In this document: one piece after another, positions 51,676 to 63,665 of the stretch
Layout: each line of letters opens with the position of its first letter
Position numbering within the stretch: position 1 is the stretch's first letter
NCBI GenBank assembly: GCA_016180645.1
Contig: JACPAV010000013.1
Coordinates: 25,049-89,048, forward strand
From: Nitrospirota bacterium
GTDB taxonomy: Bacteria > JACPQY01
Length of the DNA: 64,000 nt
Direction: 5' to 3'
Translations under genes and position numbers: made by a program
The notes under the pieces: model-generated
What the model was told of the DNA's origin: nothing
What the model saw: the letters and a program-made list of their open reading frames with translations, nothing else
Databases searched by the model: none

Positions 51676-52842
51676 CTACTTGAGCAGAGTCGGGAGAGTC
51701 CGGACGAAATCGTCGGCTGAATAGGCCTTCACGCCGGGAGCGAGGACGCGATTGCCGGGAGTTCCCCGGTGAACTAGGATTGGGGCGGTTTCGTAGCGTT
51801 TGATACTCCGCGACAGGCGTTGAAGAGGCCCCGCCATTTCCGGCCGCGGAGTGCGCGAAGCTTTTACCTCCAGCAGCGTCAGTTTCCGACCCTCGGAGGG
51901 TACTAGAAAATCCACCTCCAGCCCCTGCTGGTCGCGGAAGTAGTACAGCCGGCGATTTCGCCCGGAGTTGAGTTCGTACTTGATGATCTCAGAGGCGATC
52001 CATCCCTCGAACAGCGGCCCGAGGAACGGGGATCGCTCCAGCATTTGGGGCGATTCAATCCCCAAGAGGTGACAGGCCAGGCCGGAGTCCGTGAAGTAGA
52101 TCTTGGGAGACTTGATCAATCGCTTCCCCAGATTTTCATAGTAGGGTGGTACGATGAGGATCTGCATCGTGATTTCGAGGAGGTCCAACCAGTTGGATAC
52201 CCCAGGCACCGATAGGCCGAGGGGCGCAGCGAGATCGGTTTTGTTCAGGACCTGTCCCGATCGGGTGGCCAGGAGGGAAAGAAATCTGCGGAACGTCGCC
52301 AGATCGCGGATGGCGCTGATCGACCGAATATCTCTCTCCAAGTACGTCTGGAGATAAGAGCGGTACCAGATGCCGGGTCGCGACGGGTGTAGGATGACTT
52401 CCGGAAATCCGCCTCGGAACAGCGTCGCCTTCGGCGTCTCGCGGGCAGAAAGCGGCAGCAGGTTGAACACGGCCGCTCGGCCGGCGAGCGACTCTGTAAC
52501 TCCCCGCATCAGAGGAGCCTCCTGCGAGCCGGTGAGCAGCCATGGACCCCGCCGACCCTTTGCAAGATCGATTCGAGTGCGGACGTAGTTCAGCAGCTCA
52601 GGTGCATTCTGCACCTCGTCAAGGATAACCGGCGGTTTCAGTTCGTCCACGAATCCCCGCGGGTCGGATCGTACCCGCGCGATGAGATCCGGATCTTCGA
52701 GGAGGTGGTAGTCGGCTTTGGGGAAGACCCGGCGAAGCAGAGTGGTCTTGCCGGATCGCCTGGGGCCGGTGACGATGGCGGCGGGGAATCGTCGCGCAGC
52801 CGCGACGAGCAGAGGGGTCAGGTCCCGGGTAAAATAGGTCAT
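51676..52842 (-). CDS. AAA ATPase with DUF4143 domain
   Basis: The start chosen is ATG 52842 (MTYFTRDLTPLLV); 388 residues. Walker A: IVTGPRRSGKTTLLRRVFP; Walker B: PPVILDEVQNAPELLNYV; sensor region WLLTGSQEAPLMRGVTESLAG. The C-terminal DUF4143 part contains VDFLVPSEGRKLTLLEVKAS, a nuclease-like fold. Common in genomes as a stand-alone accessory gene; role unknown. Base composition is similar to its surroundings. Confidence 0.9.
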   Translation of the reverse strand: MTYFTRDLTPLLVAAARRFPAAIVTGPRRSGKTTLLRRVFPKADYHLLEDPDLIARVRSDPRGFVDELKPPVILDEVQNAPELLNYVRTRIDLAKGRRGPWLLTGSQEAPLMRGVTESLAGRAAVFNLLPLSARETPKATLFRGGFPEVILHPSRPGIWYRSYLQTYLERDIRSISAIRDLATFRRFLSLLATRSGQVLNKTDLAAPLGLSVPGVSNWLDLLEITMQILIVPPYYENLGKRLIKSPKIYFTDSGLACHLLGIESPQMLERSPFLGPLFEGWIASEIIKYELNSGRNRRLYYFRDQQGLEVDFLVPSEGRKLTLLEVKASRTPRPEMAGPLQRLSRSIKRYETAPILVHRGTPGNRVLAPGVKAYSADDFVRTLPTLLK

Positions 52843-52990
52843 GTGAGGATTATGAACTGATAGTTTAGAATACTCAAGACACACTAATGGTCCACCGAGG
52901 CACGCTCCTCTCTATCCGTTGCGAAGAGGGAGGACAAAAGGGCAGGGCGTCCATCGATTCCCCACGCTGTGTTGATTTCTGACGGGGAGC

Positions 52991-55171
52991 CTATGCGCGA
53001 ACGCGGCGGGCGGAGACGGGGATGGCGGTCATGATGTGCTGGCCGCTGGAAGGTTCGATCGCGGCGGAGCCGGAAGGAATCAGCCGGTTCATGTTGGCCT
53101 CCGCCAGGCCATGGGGGACTGAAACAACGCCGCTGAGAACGTCCTCGGACGACTCCCAGCGGAGACTCACGGCGCCCGATCCATCCCGCCTCAATTCGAT
53201 GGGCCGGCCGACCATGAGGCCCAAGGCGGAAACCGTCGAGGGATGAAGCAGGGCCGAGCCGTCTCCGCCACCGGGACCTTCGGATCCGCACCCTCCGCGG
53301 CCATCCATGGCGCTCCGGGCACGGCCGGCCGTCCTGGCGCCGTGCCAACTGTTGTACATGAGGGGCCGTCTACGCCCGATCATGCTGAGGGGAATCCACT
53401 CGTTTTTCGGCTCGCTCTTGGATTCCTCCACCCGCGGCCGATCCAGCCATTTTCGCAATCGTTCCACTTCAGCCTGAAGGACAGGGGTGAAAAGATGAAG
53501 CGTGTGGTCGCCGTGCTGTGAGGCGCGGGAGGGCCGACCCTCATGCGTAGGAGCCGAAACCTTGATCGCCCGGCCACGGCCCTTGCCCTTGCGATCCAGC
53601 AGCCGCGAGAGTAGGCCTTGCGCCCGCACAAGCCAGCGGTCGTGGTCCAGACGGGCGAGTCGCCGGTGCAGAAAAGTTTTCACGGGACCGCCAACCTTCA
53701 TCTCCGCAAGAATTCGATACAGGATTTCCCACTCCGATTTCGACTCCCCCGCCGGCGGCAAGACCGGTTTCGAATAAGAGAGCCACTCCCTGTTCTGGAT
53801 GACCATCCCGAGTGTCGCGAAATCCGCGCGTTCCAGCCACGTCCGGCCGGGGAGAACGGCATGGGCCATCTCGGCCGTCTGGCTTCGGAACAAATCGATG
53901 ACCACCAGCAGGTCCAGTGAGCGAAAGGCTTGCCTTAGCCGGGTCTCATCCGGGATCGACCATATCGGGTTGCCTGCAATGACCACGAGGGCGCGAATGC
54001 GATCGTCCCCAGACGTGAGGATTTCGTCCGCGAGGATTCCTCCTGGAAGGGAGTCCATGACCGGCACATATCCGCCGATGCGGCTTTTCTGCGTCTGCAC
54101 GCCGATGCCCAGAATCGGGCCCCATCGACCCATCCGGAGGCCGAGAGGATGGTACAGCCACCCGCCGGGGCGGTCGACGTTGCCCAACGCCAGCATCGCC
54201 GCATGGAGAAGCACATAGGCCAGCGAGCCGAACGGACCGAAATTTACGCCGACACTCATGTGCAGGATGGGGGATCGGGCTTTCAAGAAATCCGTCCGAA
54301 GGGCTTGGAGCGAATCGCGATCGAGTCCCGTAATGCGTTCCGCCAGCTCCAGCGGCAGGGAAGGAAGGGCATTCTTGAGATCGCCGAGTGAGGGAGTTTC
54401 CCGGATGGCCGCGGCCCAGCCCTGCGTGGCAGACAACTCGTGGATCAACCACGTTAGCAACGCGATGTCGGTTCCGGGGCGGATGGGAAGATGGCGGCCG
54501 CAGGTGCGGACGCTCTCGGACCGCCGCGGATCGACCCACCACACCCGGCCGCCGCGCTTCTCGATGGCCCGGATTCTCTGCATGGCATCCGGGAGAAACA
54601 TGAAGCTCCCTTTGCTGACCATCGGATTCATACCGATAATGACCGCCAGGTCGCACGAGTCCAGATCCGGGATCGGATGGATGGCGCCATGACCGTAGAT
54701 TTCGCCCGCGGCCCAGAATTTGTTGTTGCAATCCTGTGGGCCGGAGGTGAACGAGTTCCGCGTGCCGAGGGCCTTGGTGAATGCCGCCGTTGCAAGCAAG
54801 GTCATGAGACCGAACCCGGCGGGCTCGCCCATGTACATGCCGATGCTGTGGGGGCCGTGCTCCCTATGAATACGGCCCAACGTCGCCCCGATGTGGTCAA
54901 AGGCCTTCTCCCATGAGGTGGGAGCGAGTGCCCCGTCCGAATCCCGGAGAAGGGGTTGCAGAAGTCTGGAAGGATGCCTGGCCGTTCCGAGGAATTGAGT
55001 GCCCTGCGCACAGGCAAATCCATGGGTGCCTGGATGCTCCTTGTCCGGCCGCAGGCCGACGGGATTTCCAGCGGAGTCCCGAACAACAACGAGTCCGCAT
55101 CCCGGCTCGCAGATTCTGCAAAACGTGTGGGGAACCGGGCCGCTCCCTCTTCCGTTGGCCGAATCAACCAT
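52991..55171 (-). CDS. Molybdopterin-dependent oxidoreductase (formate dehydrogenase/nitrate reductase superfamily)
   Basis: The protein has 726 residues. The N-terminal [4Fe-4S] motif is C18-x2-C21-x3-C25-x28-C54. The Mo/W ligand is probably Cys148 in SGPQDCNNKFWAAGEIYG, encoded by TGC, so not selenocysteine. VIIGMNPMVSKGSFMF and VWWVDPRRSE bind the cofactor; the C-terminal molydop-binding domain (LLHPSTVSALGLMVGRPIEL) is present. No Fe-S beta subunit, membrane subunit or Tat signal is adjacent, so it is probably cytoplasmic and its partner unknown. The substrate cannot be predicted from the sequence. Confidence 0.88.
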   Translation of the reverse strand: MVDSANGRGSGPVPHTFCRICEPGCGLVVVRDSAGNPVGLRPDKEHPGTHGFACAQGTQFLGTARHPSRLLQPLLRDSDGALAPTSWEKAFDHIGATLGRIHREHGPHSIGMYMGEPAGFGLMTLLATAAFTKALGTRNSFTSGPQDCNNKFWAAGEIYGHGAIHPIPDLDSCDLAVIIGMNPMVSKGSFMFLPDAMQRIRAIEKRGGRVWWVDPRRSESVRTCGRHLPIRPGTDIALLTWLIHELSATQGWAAAIRETPSLGDLKNALPSLPLELAERITGLDRDSLQALRTDFLKARSPILHMSVGVNFGPFGSLAYVLLHAAMLALGNVDRPGGWLYHPLGLRMGRWGPILGIGVQTQKSRIGGYVPVMDSLPGGILADEILTSGDDRIRALVVIAGNPIWSIPDETRLRQAFRSLDLLVVIDLFRSQTAEMAHAVLPGRTWLERADFATLGMVIQNREWLSYSKPVLPPAGESKSEWEILYRILAEMKVGGPVKTFLHRRLARLDHDRWLVRAQGLLSRLLDRKGKGRGRAIKVSAPTHEGRPSRASQHGDHTLHLFTPVLQAEVERLRKWLDRPRVEESKSEPKNEWIPLSMIGRRRPLMYNSWHGARTAGRARSAMDGRGGCGSEGPGGGDGSALLHPSTVSALGLMVGRPIELRRDGSGAVSLRWESSEDVLSGVVSVPHGLAEANMNRLIPSGSAAIEPSSGQHIMTAIPVSARRVRA

Positions 55172-55248
55172 GCTTCGGGAACACTACGATTACCCGCCGG
55201 CGATGTAAAGATGAGTCGCCGGGGAGGCGCACTCCCTGCCGGAAGGTT

Positions 55249-55791
55249 CTATCCGCCTTCAGCCGTGAAGCCGAGGTCTTTTCCCGGTTCGGGAGGCAGG
55301 TTCAGAATGTCCCGAGGGAAGAGATCCACGATGAAGTTCACGATGTCTTTCACCGAAACCACGCCGACCGGCCGATTATCCTTATCCACGATCGGAACGT
55401 GCCGGAAACCGCCTACGCTCATCTTGTTGAGGGCAAACACGATGGGATCGTCGAGTCCCAGGGTCTCCGGGGCACGAGTCATCACGGTCTCCACTCGGGT
55501 TCGGTGCTGATCCAACTTCGTCGCCGCGATCTTTAGCAAGACATCCCGCTCGCTGAAAATCCCGGTCAACCGTCCGTCATCCACCACCAAGACACAGCCC
55601 GTGTTCCGGTCCTTCATCTTCGCGACCGCCTCCTCGACCCGTGCGCCCACTTCGACGCAGACCGGTGTTCGAGGCTTGAGCGTGCGAATGGCTTTCTCGG
55701 TAATGGCTTGCTCGATGGCGGGACGGTCTTCCTCCCGCCGGAGTTGACTCTGCACTTCGAGATCCTCGTCGACAAACTGTTCCAGCGACAT
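55249..55791 (-). CDS. Two-CBS-domain protein
   Basis: The protein has 180 residues. Two CBS domains are seen: VEEAVAKMKDRNTGCVLVVD with GIFSERDVLLKI, and IVFALNKMSVGGFRHVPIVD with GVVSVKDIVNFI. CBS pairs bind adenine nucleotides and sense energy state. There is no effector domain. Divergent from ftsH, downstream of the molybdoenzyme on the same strand. Confidence 0.92.
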   Translation of the reverse strand: MSLEQFVDEDLEVQSQLRREEDRPAIEQAITEKAIRTLKPRTPVCVEVGARVEEAVAKMKDRNTGCVLVVDDGRLTGIFSERDVLLKIAATKLDQHRTRVETVMTRAPETLGLDDPIVFALNKMSVGGFRHVPIVDKDNRPVGVVSVKDIVNFIVDLFPRDILNLPPEPGKDLGFTAEGG

Positions 55792-55923
55792 AACCCACCT
55801 CCCCTATGAATCCAGTGTCGTCCCGGATGGCCCGACCTGTCAAGGAGCGGAAACCTGAAAATTCGCAGTTGAAAATCGGTCCGTAGTCGCCCCGTGGTGT
55901 TTGTGTTAGGATGGGTTGGGCAA

Positions 55924-57798
<1,875 letters not shown>

Positions 57799-57814
57799 GA
57801 GAGGGTCCCGGTCC

Positions 57815-57868
57815 GGCCGGATTCATGGGTTGATGGATTCCGCAGGGGAATCCATGAACGTATGAATC
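57815..57868 (+). promoter_or_regulatory. Nested hairpin leader before folP
   Basis: TGGATTCC (57834-57841) and GGAATCCA (57847-57854) pair perfectly around GCAGG; GATTCAT (57820-57826) and ATGAATC (57862-57868) form an outer arm that includes the folP ATG. May hide the ribosome site, or be a weak terminator of ftsH. Confidence 0.5.
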
Positions 57869-58770
57869 GGGCGAGTACGGCGCTGAAGCATTGGGGACAA
57901 ACCTACCGGCCTACGCACCATGCGATAGCGCCGCTGGAGTGGGGGAAGTGGCGGTTTTCCTTCGAGCGAACGGTGCCCTACATCATGGGCATCCTCAATG
58001 TGACCCCCGACTCCTTTTCGGACGGCGGCCTCTACGCGGATGTGGACCAGGCGGTTGAGCATGGTCTCCGAATGGAAGAGGAGGGAGCGGACCTCCTCGA
58101 CGTTGGCGGCGAGTCTACAAGGCCCGGCTCCGAGCGCATCCCAGCCGAGGAGGAGATGCGGCGAATTCTTCCTGCCATCGAGCGGCTGGCCGGTCGACTG
58201 CGCATCCCCCTCTCAGTGGATACCTTCAAGCCTGAAGTGGCCCGCGAGGCTCTGCGATGCGGCGCCTCCTTGGTGAATTGCGTCGGGGCGTTCGACATGG
58301 GCGCGGACATGCCGAAGGTCGTGGCCGAGGCCGACGTTCCGGTCATCCTCATGCACATGCAGGGCACCCCGGAAACCATGCAGCGAAGCCCTTCGTACCG
58401 GGACGTTGTTGAGGATATCCGAACGACTCTCCTCCGCGCGGCCGGAAGGGCCCAGGCGGCGGGTGTGCCCTCGAGCCGGGTAGTGATTGACCCGGGCATC
58501 GGCTTCGGAAAGACGCAGGATCACAATCTCGATATTGTCCGACGGACATCGGCGTTTTCTTCGTTGGGCTTCCCCGTCCTCGTGGGGCCTTCGCGCAAGA
58601 GTTTCATCGGGAACGTAGTGGGGAAGGACGTTCAAGACCGGGACGACGGCACGCTGGCGGTGGTGGCGTGGGCTGCGCTCCAGGGCGTTCAATTCGTGAG
58701 AGTTCACGATGTGCGGCGGACGCGCAATGTGCTGAAAATGATGGAGGCCTTGATTCATGGCGCCGACTGA
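57862..58770 (+). CDS. folP: Dihydropteroate synthase
   Basis: The protein has 302 residues. Signatures: IMGILNVTPDSFSDGGLYAD, GGESTRPGSERIPAEEEMRR, SVDTFKPEVAREAL, VILMHMQGTPETMQ, DPGIGFGKT and GPSRKSFIG. It joins 6-hydroxymethyl-dihydropterin diphosphate with p-aminobenzoate in folate synthesis. The N-terminal ~35 residues extend before the usual start. It overlaps cdaA by 14 nt. Confidence 0.96.
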   Translation: MNRASTALKHWGQTYRPTHHAIAPLEWGKWRFSFERTVPYIMGILNVTPDSFSDGGLYADVDQAVEHGLRMEEEGADLLDVGGESTRPGSERIPAEEEMRRILPAIERLAGRLRIPLSVDTFKPEVAREALRCGASLVNCVGAFDMGADMPKVVAEADVPVILMHMQGTPETMQRSPSYRDVVEDIRTTLLRAAGRAQAAGVPSSRVVIDPGIGFGKTQDHNLDIVRRTSAFSSLGFPVLVGPSRKSFIGNVVGKDVQDRDDGTLAVVAWAALQGVQFVRVHDVRRTRNVLKMMEALIHGAD

Positions 58771-59626
58771 TTTGTGGGCATGGATGAAAGACCATCTGGT
58801 CGATGCGCTCGACATCTACATCATCGCCTATCTCATCTATCGCATCATCCTCATGCTTCGGGGTACGCGCGCGGTGCGGATTCTGTTCGGCCTCGTCGTC
58901 ATGATTCTTTCCTACTTCATCTCGCAGCGGCTTGGACTCGTTGCCACGAGCTGGTTGCTGGGTAATTTTCTTCTGTACGCCGTGCTGATCGTGGTGATCA
59001 TTTTTCAGAACGAAATCCGGCGCGCCCTGTGGGAGTTCGGACGTACACCCCACTGGTTCGATGTCGGCTCTCGAAGCGGAGTGCAGGAGTTGGAGGAAAT
59101 CATTCAGGGAGTTCACCAACTGGCCTCACGGCGCGTGGGCGCGCTGGTGGCCATCGAGCGAAGCGTGGGCCTCCGGGATTATGTCGAGGCGGCGACCACC
59201 GTGGATGCCAAAGTCAGCAAGGAACTGCTGGCGTCCATTTTCCATCCGACCTCGCCGCTGCATGACGGCGCGGTGATCGTGCAAAAACGCCGTCTGGCTG
59301 CGGCAGGATGCCTGCTTCCGTTGAGTCATGCGGCGGATCTGGATCCGGTCCTGGGCACCCGACATCGCGCGGCGTTGGGCTTGGCGGAGGAGACGGACGC
59401 GATCGTAGTGGTGGTGTCGGAGGAGACGGGTACAGTGTCATTGGCCGTGGATGGGGAACTGAGGCGGAATCTGGAAGCGGGGCGACTGCGAGATGATCTG
59501 TACCGGCTGCTCACCGAACCCGTGAAGAAGCCTGTCAAAGTGCGGTCGCCGGAGGAGTCGAAGGAACGGGCGGGTTCGGCCGAATCGGGACCGCTGGCCG
59601 CAAGAACGGAGGAGTCGGAAATATAG
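58757..59626 (+). CDS. cdaA: Diadenylate cyclase CdaA
   Basis: The protein has 289 residues. Three N-terminal membrane helices (IIAYLIYRIILML, FLLYAVLIVVIIFQ) precede the DAC domain, with HPTSPLHDGAVIVQKRR (DGA motif) and LGTRHRAALGLAEETDAI (RHR motif). It makes cyclic di-AMP at the membrane. folP-cdaA-cdaR is a recognised order; glmM is absent here, replaced by galactose genes. Confidence 0.96.
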   Translation: MAPTDLWAWMKDHLVDALDIYIIAYLIYRIILMLRGTRAVRILFGLVVMILSYFISQRLGLVATSWLLGNFLLYAVLIVVIIFQNEIRRALWEFGRTPHWFDVGSRSGVQELEEIIQGVHQLASRRVGALVAIERSVGLRDYVEAATTVDAKVSKELLASIFHPTSPLHDGAVIVQKRRLAAAGCLLPLSHAADLDPVLGTRHRAALGLAEETDAIVVVVSEETGTVSLAVDGELRRNLEAGRLRDDLYRLLTEPVKKPVKVRSPEESKERAGSAESGPLAARTEESEI

Positions 59627-60279
59627 TGGGACGGGTCCGTAGGTTCTTCCTGGGCAATCTGACCGAGAAACTGGTGGCGTTGGCGCTGGCGCTTCTGGTC
59701 TATGGCTTTGTATTCGGGCAAAGCCCCGTCGAGCAGACGGTCCGCGTGCCGATACAACTGGAAAATTTGCCGCCGAAGTTCATCGTGTCCAAACTGGCGG
59801 TCCATAACGTGGATTTGCGGCTCAGCGCTCCCAAGACGCTCTTGGTCGGCCTGGAGGAGAGGAACCTCCGCGCGAACATAGACCTTTCAAAGTCAGCCAC
59901 CGGTTTCCAGACCTACCTGTTTTCGCAAAAGAACTTCAGCGTGCCGCGGGGGATCAAGCTGGATAGCATTTCGCCTCCGGAGATCAGTTTTTTCGTGGAT
60001 GAGCTGACCTCCAAGGTCGTCCCGGTTGCGCCCAACTTCACGAATCGGCTTCCGGAAGGGTACGAACTGGAATCGGCGGAAGTCACACCGAAGGAGATCG
60101 AGATCTACGGGGCGAAGCAGGAGGTGTCGCAGACCGACGAGATCCCGACACAGCCCATTGATCTTTCGACCTTGCGGGAGGATGCACAGCTTTCGGTGAA
60201 TCCTGAACTCATCTCCCCCGACGTGAAAATGAGCTTCGGCGGCCGCGTCCAGGTCAGCCTGAGGATCCGGAAGAATTAG
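59626..60279 (+). CDS. cdaR: CdaR-like YbbR-domain protein
   Basis: The protein has 217 residues from GTG 59626 (overlapping the cdaA stop by one base). An N-terminal helix (LVALALALLVYGFVFG) anchors extracytoplasmic YbbR repeats (RVPIQLENLPPKFIVSKLAV, and LPEGYELESAEVTPKEIEIY). It regulates CdaA in other bacteria. Confidence 0.9.
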   Translation: MGRVRRFFLGNLTEKLVALALALLVYGFVFGQSPVEQTVRVPIQLENLPPKFIVSKLAVHNVDLRLSAPKTLLVGLEERNLRANIDLSKSATGFQTYLFSQKNFSVPRGIKLDSISPPEISFFVDELTSKVVPVAPNFTNRLPEGYELESAEVTPKEIEIYGAKQEVSQTDEIPTQPIDLSTLREDAQLSVNPELISPDVKMSFGGRVQVSLRIRKN

Positions 60280-60370
60280 TCGGTTCAGTAGCCCGGCAAG
60301 TTCATGGGCTGGATCTACAGGGTCGGTCGTTGTGCCTCCCACGGCTTTGAGCACTGAGTCTGTTTGTCTC

Positions 60371-61285
60371 ATGGGGTTTCCGGCTTTGGAATTGAAGGAT
60401 AACTCCATGCGGGTAGTCGTGATTCCGGAATGGGGGGGGAAGATCGCGTCGCTCGTGGATCTCCGGAGGGGGCAGGAGTGGCTGTACACGAATCCGAATA
60501 TCAAGCCAAGGCGTCCGGAATACGGGGCGAGCTACGTGCAGGATTTCGACATCGGCGGGTTTGACGAGTGCTTCCCCACCGTGGGGGCCTGCAACTATCC
60601 ATCCGGCCCATGGAAGGGGGTTCCGATTCCGGATCATGGAGAGGTTTGGTCGTCGCCCTGGGAGTCGGCTCCTGCCGAGGGGGGGGTGCGGCTTGCCGTG
60701 AAGGGGCGGGCTCTTCCGTACAAACTTGAAAAATCCATTCGCCTTCTGGGCGATGGCAGGGTCCGAATGGAATATCGTGCGGAGAATCTCTCCTCCGATC
60801 CGATGCCGTTTGTTTGGAGCAGTCACCCCCTGCTTAATATCAAGCCTGGAATGACGCTTTCTGTTCCGGCCCGGTTCATGCGCGTAGACTCCGCTCCGGC
60901 ATTTCCGGCCAAGTCGGGAGACACCCTCTCATGGCCTCGGTTCGAAGGTCTGGACCTGGGCCTCATAGCTGAGCGGGAAGCCGGGATGGCGGTCAAGCTG
61001 TACAGTCAATCGCTTGAAGAGGGATGGGCCGAACTGTCCGATCCCAACGACGGTGCGTCGATTCGGTTTGAGTTCGATCCCGGACAGGTCACACACGTTG
61101 GGTTATGGCTGAACTATGGTGGCTGGGCCGGCGTGCCCGGCGCCGCTCCCTATTTCAATCTCGGACTTGAGCCGTGCATCGGCGATAGTGACTCGCTGGA
61201 GGCGTCGGTGGCCCGATCAGGTGCGCACGCAGTTCTACCTCCTAGGGGAACTCGCGAATGGTGGATCGAGCTTAGGCTTTCTTGA
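60371..61285 (+). CDS. Aldose 1-epimerase-like (DUF4432-type) protein
   Basis: The ATG at 60371 (MGFPALELKDNSMRV) is preferred over GTG 60332. About 304 residues with the galactose mutarotase-like fold: VVVIPEWGGKIASLVDLRRG, DHGEVWSSPWES (His and acidic residue), VWSSHPLLNIKPGM and LGLEPCIG (catalytic Glu region). It sits by galK and galT, so it may supply alpha-galactose. Its stop overlaps that of convergent galK by 14 nt. Confidence 0.82.
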   Translation: MGFPALELKDNSMRVVVIPEWGGKIASLVDLRRGQEWLYTNPNIKPRRPEYGASYVQDFDIGGFDECFPTVGACNYPSGPWKGVPIPDHGEVWSSPWESAPAEGGVRLAVKGRALPYKLEKSIRLLGDGRVRMEYRAENLSSDPMPFVWSSHPLLNIKPGMTLSVPARFMRVDSAPAFPAKSGDTLSWPRFEGLDLGLIAEREAGMAVKLYSQSLEEGWAELSDPNDGASIRFEFDPGQVTHVGLWLNYGGWAGVPGAAPYFNLGLEPCIGDSDSLEASVARSGAHAVLPPRGTREWWIELRLS

Positions 61286-62429
61286 GGGGAATCAATTCGG
61301 TTCCCCCCGAGGGCGAACAAGGGTACAGGTCGGGAGCAATTCCCGTCGAGACTTCGTAGCCCTTCGCAACGTCACGGCAGAAGCGGTCAACCTCGGTCTC
61401 CTGAACGAGGGCGATGGCGCAACCCCCGAAGCCGGCCCCGGTCATTCGTGCCCCGTGGCAAGAGGGTTGAGCACACGCGATCTCGACCATCGTGTTGAGT
61501 TCTCGCGTGGACACCTCGAAGCCGTCCCTCAGCGAAGCATGACTGGTGTTCATCAGTCTGCCCAAAAGGCCGGCGTTTCCGTGTCGCATCGCATCGACGG
61601 CTTCCAGCGTTCGGGCGTTCTCCGAAATAACGTGGCGGGCGCGCCGGCGGGCCGCATCATCGAGGGTCTCCTCGGAGTGTTTCAGCCGTGCTTCGTCGAT
61701 CTGGCGGAGCGAGCGGACCCCCATCGTTCGTGCCGCACGCTCGCAACTGCCCCGTCTCTCGTTGTACTCCGAGTCCACCAACCCCCGCCTCGTCTTGGTA
61801 TCCATCACCACGACGACGGTTCCCCGTGGGAGCGGCACATGCTGAAGCTCCAGGCTTCGGCAATCGATGAGGAGGGCATGCCCCGCCGCGGCAGCGGAGG
61901 AAACAAGCTGATCCATGATCCCGCAGTTCACGCCGACCCATCGATTCTCCGCTTTCTGACAGAGGAGAGCTGTCTTCATAGGATCCCAAGACAACGCGGA
62001 CACCTCGGCGAAAACCCTTGCGGCGGCCAACTCCAGCGCCGCCGATGAGGAAAGCCCGGCGCCCCGTGGCACGTCTCCGGACATCACGCCTTCCCACCCG
62101 TGGATCGGAGTTCCATCAAGGGTCAGCGCCCACGCTACGCCCTTGATGTATTCGCCCCATTCAGGCCCCCCCTTCGCGAGTCCATCGAGCGAAAATTCGA
62201 TCGTCTCGTTGAAGTCGATCGAATGAACTTTCACTCGGAGGTCGTTCCTCGCACGAAACGCGATCCAGACCGCACGATCAATGGCCATCGGAAGGACGAA
62301 CCCTTCATTGTAGTCCGTATGCTCCCCGATCAGGTTGACGCGCCCGGGAGCACGGGCTACCGCGGTGGCCGGACCGCCGAAGCGCATCTTGAACGTCTCC
62401 TCCACTTTGTTTTTCATCTCGGAGATCAC
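61272..62429 (-). CDS. galK: Galactokinase
   Basis: The protein has 385 residues. GHMP kinase signatures: [40 protein letters not shown] (ATP loop), and the C-terminal [17 protein letters not shown]. It makes galactose 1-phosphate. It overlaps galT by 4 nt, so galT-galK are one operon (galT first). Confidence 0.96.
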   Translation of the reverse strand: MISEMKNKVEETFKMRFGGPATAVARAPGRVNLIGEHTDYNEGFVLPMAIDRAVWIAFRARNDLRVKVHSIDFNETIEFSLDGLAKGGPEWGEYIKGVAWALTLDGTPIHGWEGVMSGDVPRGAGLSSSAALELAAARVFAEVSALSWDPMKTALLCQKAENRWVGVNCGIMDQLVSSAAAAGHALLIDCRSLELQHVPLPRGTVVVVMDTKTRRGLVDSEYNERRGSCERAARTMGVRSLRQIDEARLKHSEETLDDAARRRARHVISENARTLEAVDAMRHGNAGLLGRLMNTSHASLRDGFEVSTRELNTMVEIACAQPSCHGARMTGAGFGGCAIALVQETEVDRFCRDVAKGYEVSTGIAPDLYPCSPSGGTELIPLKKA

Positions 62430-63454
62430 GCCACGCCCGTTCGGTCACTGGTCACGGAGCGCAGTCGTGCGGCCGCCTCTTCGGCGGTAAGGTCCCGCTG
62501 GGCCTCGGCGAGCATTTCGTAGCCCACCATGAATTTCTTCACGGTGGCCGAGCGGAGGAGGGGCGGATAAAAATGAGCGTGGAGCTGCCAGTGGGGTTGA
62601 TCGTCGCCGGCGCCCGGGGCTCCGTGCCATCCCATCGAATACGGAAAGGACACTCCAAACAGGTTGTCATACTTCACCAGGAGTTCCCTCAGAATCGCGG
62701 CTAGGGCATGACATGAGGCTGTCTCCAACTGCGGGAGGTGCGGCACAGGCCGGCGGGGCAGCAGCAAGGTCTCGAACGGCCAGACGGCCCAGAACGGAAC
62801 CACAACGACCCAGTGATCGTTCGCCAAAACGATGCGATGCGCCGCTGCCGCCTCCAGCTCCGCGTAGTCCACCAGCAAAGGCGCGCGATGGGCCTCGAAA
62901 TAGTCTCTCTGAGCGCGGTCTTCCTTCTCAGCTTCATTGGGCCGATTCGATTGAGCCCAGATCTGTCCGTGGGGATGCGGATTGGAGCACCCCATGATCT
63001 CCCCCTTGTTCTCGAACACCTGAACCCAATGATATTGTCTCGAAAGCTCCGTGACCTCGTTTCTCCACGTGTCGATGACCCCCCGCATTTCCGCAACCTC
63101 CATCTGGGCCAGCGTCAAGTCATGCCGGGGGGAGAAGCAGATTACCCTGCAGCAGCCGGGCTCAACCCGGAACTGGAGGAGGGGATGCGCGGGCGGACCG
63201 GCAGGATTCGCGCGATGGGTGAGGGCCGGATAGTCGTTGTCGAACACGTACGTGTTTACGTACGCCGGGTTGACCGCCCCTCCGGCCCTCTTGTTTCCAG
63301 GACAGAGGTAGCACGACGGATCGTAGGGAGGCCGCTGAACCGACAGCGGCGGATCAATCTGACCCAGCCAGGGGCGTTCCGTCCGCTGTGGCGACACGAG
63401 AATCCACTCTCCGGTGAGGGGATTGCGCCGCCGATGGGGGGTCATGGGCGCCAT
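62426..63454 (-). CDS. galT: Galactose-1-phosphate uridylyltransferase
   Basis: The protein has 342 residues. HIT-fold GalT features: [20 protein letters not shown], the zinc Cys pair in [13 protein letters not shown], and the active-site [12 protein letters not shown]. It exchanges UDP between glucose and galactose. Upstream and coupled to galK. No galE is visible in the window. Confidence 0.95.
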   Translation of the reverse strand: MAPMTPHRRRNPLTGEWILVSPQRTERPWLGQIDPPLSVQRPPYDPSCYLCPGNKRAGGAVNPAYVNTYVFDNDYPALTHRANPAGPPAHPLLQFRVEPGCCRVICFSPRHDLTLAQMEVAEMRGVIDTWRNEVTELSRQYHWVQVFENKGEIMGCSNPHPHGQIWAQSNRPNEAEKEDRAQRDYFEAHRAPLLVDYAELEAAAAHRIVLANDHWVVVVPFWAVWPFETLLLPRRPVPHLPQLETASCHALAAILRELLVKYDNLFGVSFPYSMGWHGAPGAGDDQPHWQLHAHFYPPLLRSATVKKFMVGYEMLAEAQRDLTAEEAAARLRSVTSDRTGVA

Positions 63455-63530
63455 TGTTCATGTGGGAGCTGCCCCCGTCAACCCCGCACCCAAGTTGGTG
63501 TGGTAGTTCAGTGAAAATGTCCTCCTGTAA

Positions 63531-63665
63531 CTGTTCAGTGATTCTGTCCTCTTTCTTCGTGACCGAGAGGATCTTTGGAAAGGAGATTATCTTAACCCGA
63601 TTTACATGGACCGGCACGGGATCTTCCGCCGCAACGACGCCCACTGGACGCGGGAGGAAGCGTAG
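63531..63665 (+). pseudogene. Remnant of an integrase-core (ISNCY-like) transposase
   Basis: A 44-codon open stretch contains LNPIYMDRHGIFRRNDAHWT, resembling the DDE-core segment of ISNCY-type transposases (YxDRHxIFR). It has no start and stops in the tandem array. Upstream, two near-direct repeats GTTCAGTGAAAATGTCCTC and GTTCAGTGATTCTGTCCTC may be the element's ends. Support is a single short motif. Confidence 0.4.

Noticed and set aside
52991..55171. Selenocysteine in the molybdoenzyme
   Set aside because: The probable metal-ligand codon is TGC (Cys) and the gene has no internal TGA.
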